A DNA stretch of 64,000 nucleotides from Chlorophyllum brunneum (lineage: Eukaryota > Basidiomycota > Agaricomycetes > Agaricales > Agaricaceae), in NCBI GenBank assembly GCA_963576785.1, contig OY756147.1:186001-250000 (forward strand), read 5' to 3'. The notes under the pieces were generated by a model. It was given only the letters and a program-made list of their open reading frames with translations. It searched no databases and was not told the DNA's origin. Of this stretch, positions 58,099 through 64,000 are shown piece after piece (the first letter of the stretch is position 1; every line of letters starts with the position of its first letter). The position numbers were made by a program, and so were the translations under genes.

Positions 58099-58180
58099 TA
58101 TTATCCTAATACTGTAGACTGGTACTGTATAATCGAGTTTTTGCAAATCGATGGTGGTGGTACGAGTCAAAGAAGGGATG

Positions 58181-58194
58181 ACATCGTTGATCAT
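58181..58194. repeat. Right target-site duplication of LINE-E
   Basis: ACATCGTTGATCAT, partner of 51375-51388. Confidence 0.9.
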
Positions 58195-59145
58195 CGGGAC
58201 CTCCTGTGCATTTCCCTCTGTGCAGGAGAAGAAGAACTACTGCTGCTGAACGTTTACAATGACAGCTGCAATACCATGCTCCACTTCCTCGAGGAGCACC
58301 TCTTCGACCTCCCACCCTTTCTTCTACTGGGTGGAGACATCAACATACAATCTGAGTTATGGGATCCTTCAACGGACTAACATCTGGCGAGTGCGGACCA
58401 CCTACTTATGGTCACCGAAGCCCTCAATCTTGTGAGGTCGATCCCATCTGCAGCCAAACCAACACGCTATGCCCCAGACCCCAATCTACCAGACACGGTC
58501 ATAGACCTGTTGTTTGTTTCGGGAATGTCACCATACATACCCACCCATACCATCCCGGAAGGTGACCAATACAACTCGGACCACACCCCCCTGATGATTA
58601 GGATTCCTATCCCACAAATGGAAGTCATCATCAAGAGATTGACAATTCCCAAAGGGTCAGAAGAAGAAACCAAGTTCCTAACAGATGTCACGGATGGAAT
58701 CAACAACAAGAACTGGCCGATGAATGATGCGGACAAGCTGGAGAGAGCTGTAGCTGAATTGGGAGGCTTATTTGACAGGTCCTGGAACCGTAATGCGAAG
58801 AAAACGAAGATCACCACTAGGTCAAAAACCTGGTGGAACAAGGAGTGCTCAACCACTCTTGCAACACATTGTGTGGACCGCAAAAACAAGCACAAATAGA
58901 ATGCCTTTTGTAAGACCACAAGGAAAACAAAGAAAGCATATTTCGACAAGAAGATCCAGGAAATCTCAGTCGACAACAAAAGACTATGGGATCTAATGCC
59001 TTGGGTCAAAGCACATGCGCTCCCGGCTACGGAAGCCATTTGCCACAATGGCTGGCCTTGTCTCACCATGGACAGCCTGTGGACGGCCCTCGATCAGCAC
59101 TATAATGCGGCCCACAACAGACCTGTCAGTAAGGTGGTCTTGGAC
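58195..59145 (+). pseudogene. LINE-D ORF2, second part (endonuclease and linker)
   Basis: Continues 51388 in frame: DLLCISLCAGEEELLLLNVY, LLGGDINIQSELWDPSTD, then a TAA at 58378, EALNLVRSIPSAAKPTRYAP, YNSDHTPLMIRIPIPQM, KTKITTRSKTWWNKECSTTL, and a TAG at 58897-58899 that LINE-A shares. Ends KVVLD at the Gypsy-D LTR. Positions about 58801-59145 are nearly identical to LINE-A 13684-13340; left of that the two differ at roughly one base in five to ten. Confidence 0.92.
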
Positions 59146-59439
59146 TGTTATGAACTATAGATAGACCATTTATTCCTATCTTGCGCCCGTCACCTTGTGT
59201 ACCCTCATACTTGTTTCACTTCTTGTTTCACTCCCTGTTTCACCCCTAGAGGCTATGCCTCCCATCTGACTCATTTACTCCTCTCCCTTATTATTAGCCA
59301 TCACCACTGGTATATAAAGTGTAGTAATACTTGATGTATTCCTTACACTTTACCAATCGTATCATCCCTTACTCCCTTCTCTACTTCCTTGTCTTTATCC
59401 AAAGACTTGCAACCTGAGTCTCAGACTAAGGTCATAACA
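59146..59439 (+). repeat. Gypsy-D 5' LTR (294 bp)
   Basis: TGTTATGAACTATAG to AGGTCATAACA, with TATATAAAG at 59311-59319. Same length as the Gypsy-A 3' LTR. Followed by TTTGGTAAAGTGTC, the presumed primer binding site. Confidence 0.94.
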
Positions 59440-59532
59440 TTTGGTAAAGTGTCATTCGACTCACCTTGCAAGAGAGGTGCCACTATTCGTAGCTAGGCTT
59501 GGAATAATAGCCTCTGACCAGGACGACAGTAT

Positions 59533-60660
59533 ATGAGCAGCAGTAGCTCATCGAGAACACCAAGAAGATACAGAGCTCCGAGACCAACAGACATCCAGGG
59601 TTCACCCGTAGCAACAGGATCCAAACGATCAACAGAACCAGAAATCCCTGAAGGCCTTAAACGGCAGAAATCCGAACACAGCGTAGATGAGAATACAGCT
59701 CTATTTGAAACCGAATTTGACACAGAAGTCGCTGAGAACACACCCGATATAGATATCGCCGAGACCCACGAAAACAAACACAGCGAACCAGAGACAGAAC
59801 CAGAAATGACAGAAGAAATCAACATCCCAAAGAACCTAGCCCCAGAGCCAGAATATTTCAATGGAGATAGAACCAGATTTGATGATTGGTGGAGAGCAAT
59901 ATCCTTGTGGTTAATGTTCAACAAGATAGACGAAGATGAACAGAAGATAGTAGCAATTTTGGCAAGAATGAAAGGGGGGCTAGCAGGCCCTTACGCCAAC
60001 ACGCAGCTGCAAGCCATCCAGAACAAAAAAACACCAGATTGGGATGACTTTACAAAGGAAATAGAGGCCACATTTTCCTTGGGAAATAGGAAAGCTATAG
60101 CAGAAGGAGAAATCGAGACATTCAAACAAGGGAAGAAGAATATGGCAGATTTCTTAATCGAATTCGAGGCATTGAAAGCCCAAGCAGGGACAGACGACAC
60201 CCACGCAATATTCCTCCTCAAATGCCACACCAGAGCAGATATCATCCGAACCATAGTAGGCTACCCAACAACCTCCATCCCAACGACATATAGCAAATGG
60301 AAAACTACAATCCTCGTAGTAGGACAAGGATATGAAGCAACAGACATCACTTGAGGAGATGTCAGAACCACTACCGGAGTTACTTATGGAGGTAGAGGAC
60401 AACCCATGGAGATAGGAAGACAAAGGGCAGATACCAATCAAAATGGAAAACCGAGGTGCTATAACTGCAACCTCTATGGGCATATTGCCAAACACTGCAG
60501 GAAGAAGACGAAAGTCACATACACCAAGATAACGTGTTACAATTGTGGCAAACAGGGCCACATCTCAAAGAACTGCAGGGCACCCAAGAAAGTGCATGTC
60601 AGAGAGATCAATAAGGACAATGAACAAGAAATGAGGATTTTGTCGAAGGCTCTGAGTAGG
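59533..60660 (+). pseudogene. Gypsy-D gag
   Basis: ATG 59533 (MSSSSSSRTPRRYRAPRPT), 273 codons to a TGA at 60352-60354 (CGA in Gypsy-A), then open in the same frame with both CCHC knuckles (CYNCNLYGHIAKHC, CYNCGKQGHISKNC; 60450-60580). Near 60630 a short deletion against Gypsy-A (EQEMRILSKALS) shifts the frame at the gag end. Confidence 0.92.
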
Positions 60661-60689
60661 CACAAACCCGCGAGCCAATAAAACTAGAG

Positions 60690-63600
60690 TTTCTGTTTTA
60701 TCCCACAATAGATGATACATAATCCCCCAGAAATGAAACTCTACGTGTGAACTTCTCCTCGACTCAACAATCCAGACAAGAAAAGGACAAAGACCAATTA
60801 CAACCCTCATTGACTCTGGATGCACCCACACGTGCATAGCACAATGAACAATAGATGAAGAACAGATCCCGACTAAACCCCTGGAAACCCCGATCAGAGT
60901 AATCAATGCCGATGGAACAGAAAATAAAAAAGGGGAGATAACGGACAAGGCACAACTGGTATTAAACAATGGCAACCACATGGAACAAATCGATGCTCTA
61001 GTAACATAATTGGAAAGCGCAGACTTATATCTCGGACACGACTGGCTGGTCAAGCATAACCCGGAAATTGATTGGAACAATCACGTCATACGATTCACCA
61101 GATGTCCAGACAATTGCAAAATATCACATAGCAACATACGATTCAACGAGAGAATACGGACAGTCAAAGAACACATGGACAAGAAAAAGGCGGACCAAAT
61201 GAACGATGAAGATCTACCACCATACCTCCAACAATACACCCACCTATTCAACAAGAAAAACTTCAAGAAACTACCCAAGCACACGGCATGGGACCACAAG
61301 ATAAACCTGTCTGAAGATGCACCCCCGGTACTACAGTCCAAGGTCTACCCAATGACAATAGCAGAGAAACAGGAACTACAGAAGTTCCTTGACAAGAACC
61401 TTGCCTCAGGACAAATCAGACCATCACAATCCCCCTACACCACCCCATGTTTCTTTATACCAAAAAAAGATGGAACAAAACGCCTGGTACAGGATTACAA
61501 AAAGCTGAATGAACACACTATCAAAGATAAGACGCCACTGCCACTCATAGGTGAAGTCCTAGACTGGCTAAAGGATGCAAAGGTGTTCAACAAGCTTGAT
61601 ATCATTTGGGGATATAACAATGTCAGGATCAGAAAAGGAGATGAATGGAAGGCAGCGTTTGTAACAAACAGCGGACTATTCAAACCTATGGTCATGTTCT
61701 TCGGAATGAGCAATTCACTGGCGACCTTTCAAAGGATGATGAACACGATATTTCGGGAAATGTTACACGAAGGAACGCTTGTCAACTACATGGATGACTT
61801 CGTCATTCCAGGGACCACACAGGAAGAACTCGAGGAAAGAACAACACGGTTCTTAGACATCACAGCCAAACACCAACTTTACTTCAAATGGTCAAAATAT
61901 GTGTTCAACACGAAAGAAATACCCATACTAGGTTTTATAGTTGGACAAGGCAGCGTTAAAATGGAGGAGGAAAAGGTGAAAGCAGTAAGAGAATGGCCAA
62001 CACCCAAATCCGTAAAAGACGTCGAAAAATTCCTGGGTTTTGCAAACTTCTACCGACGATTCATACAAGACTTCAGTAACATAGCAACACCCCTACATGA
62101 GCTGAAGAAGAAAGATGTGCAATGGTCATGGTCAGAATGACAACAACAGGCATTTGAGAAGATCAAGGAAAAAATCACGAGCGAACCAGTGCTAGCAATG
62201 CCTCAAGACAAAGGCCAATACAGGGTAGAAGTGGATGCATCAAGATACGGAGTAGGAGTGGTATTATCACAAAACCAGAACGACCAGTGGCACCCAATTG
62301 CCTTTCACTCGAGAACAATGACACCGGCAGAACGAAACTATCAAATCTACGACAAAGAACTACTAGCAATCCGAGAAGCAATCAAAACGTGGAGATAATA
62401 CCTACTTGATGCCGACAAACCATTTGAGATATGGATGGACCACAAGAACTTAGAATACTTCAGAAAACCACAACAACTCACAGGATGACAGGCAAGATGG
62501 CAACTGGAATTACAGGAATATTGCTACACACTAAAACACATACCTGGGAAGATGAACACGAAAGCAGATGTGCTATCAAGACTAGCAAAAACAGACACAA
62601 CCAGAGACAACACAAATATCACGCTATTACCTGACCACCTATTCGATAATACTATCACCGAGATCAGACAAATTTGGGAAATATCGGGAGAAGAAGACCT
62701 GAAACACCAATTACGAAAGGAGCAAAGAAGAGAAATACAATGGCTGAGAGAAAAAGAGAAACGACCAGAGGAGATATGGGAAACTGATGGTTTACCTATG
62801 TTTGAAGGAAGAATATATGTACCACCAAACACCGAGTTACGCCAAGAAATACTCCAACAACACCACGACAAAATGGACGTAGGACACCCAGGACAGCACA
62901 GAATGATTGAACTCCTCAAAAAAACATATTGGTGGCCACAAATGTGCAATGATGTTAAACGATACATCAAGGGATGTGACACATGTCAGCAAAACAAGAT
63001 ACTCCGGACATGGCCTACCACACATCTCCATCCACTACCGATACCCACCAGACCATGGGAAGAAATATCAATCGACATGATAGGACCACTGCCAGAATCA
63101 GATGGATATGATGCAATACTCGTCATCATTGATCGTTTCAGCAAAATGATCAGACTACGTGCAGTTAACACCACCCTATCATCCGAAGAGTTAGGAGATA
63201 TTTATTGTGACAATATATGGAGACAACATGGGATACCCTACAGGATCATCAGTGACAGAGGCCCACAATTCGCATCAAAGTTCATGGCAGAACTTTGCAG
63301 AGCAACCGGCACCCAACGTAACCTATCCATGGCATACCATCCACAAACAGACGGACAGACGGAGCACATCAACCAGGAGGTCGAGGCATACCTCAGAAAC
63401 GTAATCAACCATGTGCAGAACAACTGGAAGAAATGGCTCAGCACAGCAGAATTCCAGTATAATGATAAAATACATAGCACCACAGGACATTCACTGTTCC
63501 AGATAGTATACAGATGACATCCATGGAAAGGAGATATCTCAAACACAGTCAAGGCACCTGTGATCACGGAGCAAATACAGGAGTTACAGGACATACACCA

Positions 63601-64000
63601 AGAGACGATCAAAATGCTACAACAGAACCAAACGCAAATGGAGAAACAGAACAGCACAAAACCAGAACATGAGTACAGGGCAGGAGACCAAGTTTGGCTT
63701 GAAGCAGATAATATTAGGACAACAAGGCCAACAAAAAAACTTGATCACAGGAGATATGGACCATTCTGGGTAAAAGAAAAAATAGGTGAAACAAGCTACC
63801 GACTGGAGCTACCTGAAACATGGGCGATACACGACATGTTTAACAGTAGACTTCTCTCCCCCTATCACAAACCCGAGTATGACAGCCAGTGCACTCCACC
63901 ACCACCGATCCCCGAGATAATCAATGATGAGGAACACTACAAGGTAGATGAAGTCCGAGGACACTGCACAAAGGGAAAACGAAAACAGTACCTAATACAC
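60690..64000 (+). pseudogene. Gypsy-D pol, runs off the window
   Basis: Protease TLIDSGCTHTCI (about 60807), LYLGHDWLVKHNPEIDW (61028), RT block 61010-62140 with YMDD near 61790, RNase H VEVDASRYGVGVVLSQNQ, integrase zinc site HHDKMDVGHPGQH with GCDTC, ISDRGPQFASKF, MAYHPQTDGQTEHINQE, and the start of a chromodomain (KGKRKQYLIH) at the window end. Stops at about 60847, 61007, 62138, 62396, 62486 and 63515. The full chromodomain, ORF3 and 3' LTR should lie just beyond 64000. Confidence 0.93.

Larger units (their letters stand above)
51389..58180 (-). mobile_element. LINE-E: full-length Tad1-type LINE
   Basis: 6.8 kb, bounded by 14-base target duplications. ORF1 58098-55900 and ORF2 55903 to about 51858 overlap as ATGA. 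The 3' tail is not a pure A-run but T/A-interrupted (TTTTATTTTATTTTTTATTT on the + strand, 51389-51417). Its ORFs hold the fewest stops of all LINE copies in the window, so it is the youngest or nearly so. Closest relative here: LINE-B. Confidence 0.94.
48714..59145 (+). mobile_element. LINE-D: Tad1-type LINE split by LINE-E, cut by Gypsy-D
   Basis: Own sequence at 48714-51388 (5' UTR, ORF1, start of ORF2) and 58195-59145 (rest of the endonuclease region). The 5' end CATCCCTTCTTTGACTCG is the family terminus. Interrupted by LINE-E with a 14-base target duplication, then by Gypsy-D. The rest of ORF2 and the 3' end should lie right of Gypsy-D outside the window, where the target duplication of LINE-D (ending in CTCAAAGAAGCAGT) is expected. 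Confidence 0.92.
59146..64000 (+). mobile_element. Gypsy-D: chromovirus, 3' part outside the window
   Basis: 5' LTR 59146-59439, gag from 59533, pol to the window end inside the chromodomain. Nearly identical to Gypsy-A throughout, including a shared TGA after WSWSE (62138-62140 here, 10276-10278 there). Lacks the 63-bp duplication of Gypsy-A. Inserted at exactly the same LINE base as the right edge of Gypsy-A. Confidence 0.95.

Noticed and set aside
1..64000. CRISPR arrays, tRNA or rRNA genes, bacterial operons
   Set aside because: No regularly spaced repeats, no cloverleaf or rRNA-like sequence noticed by eye, and clear eukaryotic gene structure. A tRNA scan could still find something I missed.

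Overview
The window looks like a repeat-dense chromosomal region of a mushroom-forming basidiomycete (Agaricomycetes). The grounds are a FunK1-type fungal protein kinase gene with introns of about 47-58 bases, a family of APE-endonuclease / RT / RNase H LINEs of Tad1 type, and Ty3/Gypsy chromoviruses ending in a chromodomain. I saw no rRNA, tRNA, CRISPR array or bacterial-style operon. Nearly everything is mobile DNA, and most of it is decayed.

Layout. 1-1941: 3' end of a + strand LINE (LINE-0). About 2060-3424: + strand Copia relic. 3467-23832: a kinase gene fragment split by one LINE (LINE-A, - strand, 3721-23798, 14-base target duplication). LINE-A is itself split by a chromovirus (Gypsy-A, 6943-13339) and by a second full-length LINE (LINE-B, 16427-23228, own target duplication). 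23833-25511: non-mobile sequence with a four-copy short tandem repeat and one possible exon. 25512-31930: complete but heavily mutated chromovirus (Gypsy-3, +). 31968-41422: the least repeat-rich part, with one apparently intact six-exon FunK1 kinase gene (33755-36326, -) between two decayed copies, a dead FAD-linked oxidase gene (-), and unrecognised ORF remnants. 42048-64000: a second nest, in order of insertion: Gypsy-4 fragment (43097-45510), an LTR element with a 1.1 kb LTR and a gag region (Element-F, from 45511), LINE-D (+, from 48714) in that gag, and both LINE-E (-, 51389-58180) and Gypsy-D (+, from 59146, running off the window) in LINE-D.

How the parts relate. The LINEs are about 6.8 kb, all four visible 5' ends stop at the same sequence, and in LINE-B and LINE-E ORF1 and ORF2 overlap as ATGA. 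The chromovirus family carries LTR, gag with two CCHC knuckles, pol in the -1 frame (protease, RT, RNase H, integrase, chromodomain), then an extra 3' ORF (ORF3) that I cannot match to a known family and that stays more open than pol.

Most interesting points: (1) ORF3; (2) an ORF of about 200 codons starting 4 bases inside the Element-F LTR; (3) Gypsy-A and Gypsy-D sit at the same base of two different LINEs, with about 345 bp of flank nearly identical and then an abrupt drop in identity, together with an 88-bp repeated LINE segment across Gypsy-A, which points to gene conversion or ectopic recombination between nested copies. Identity and length figures are hand counts from the sequence; no database search was possible.
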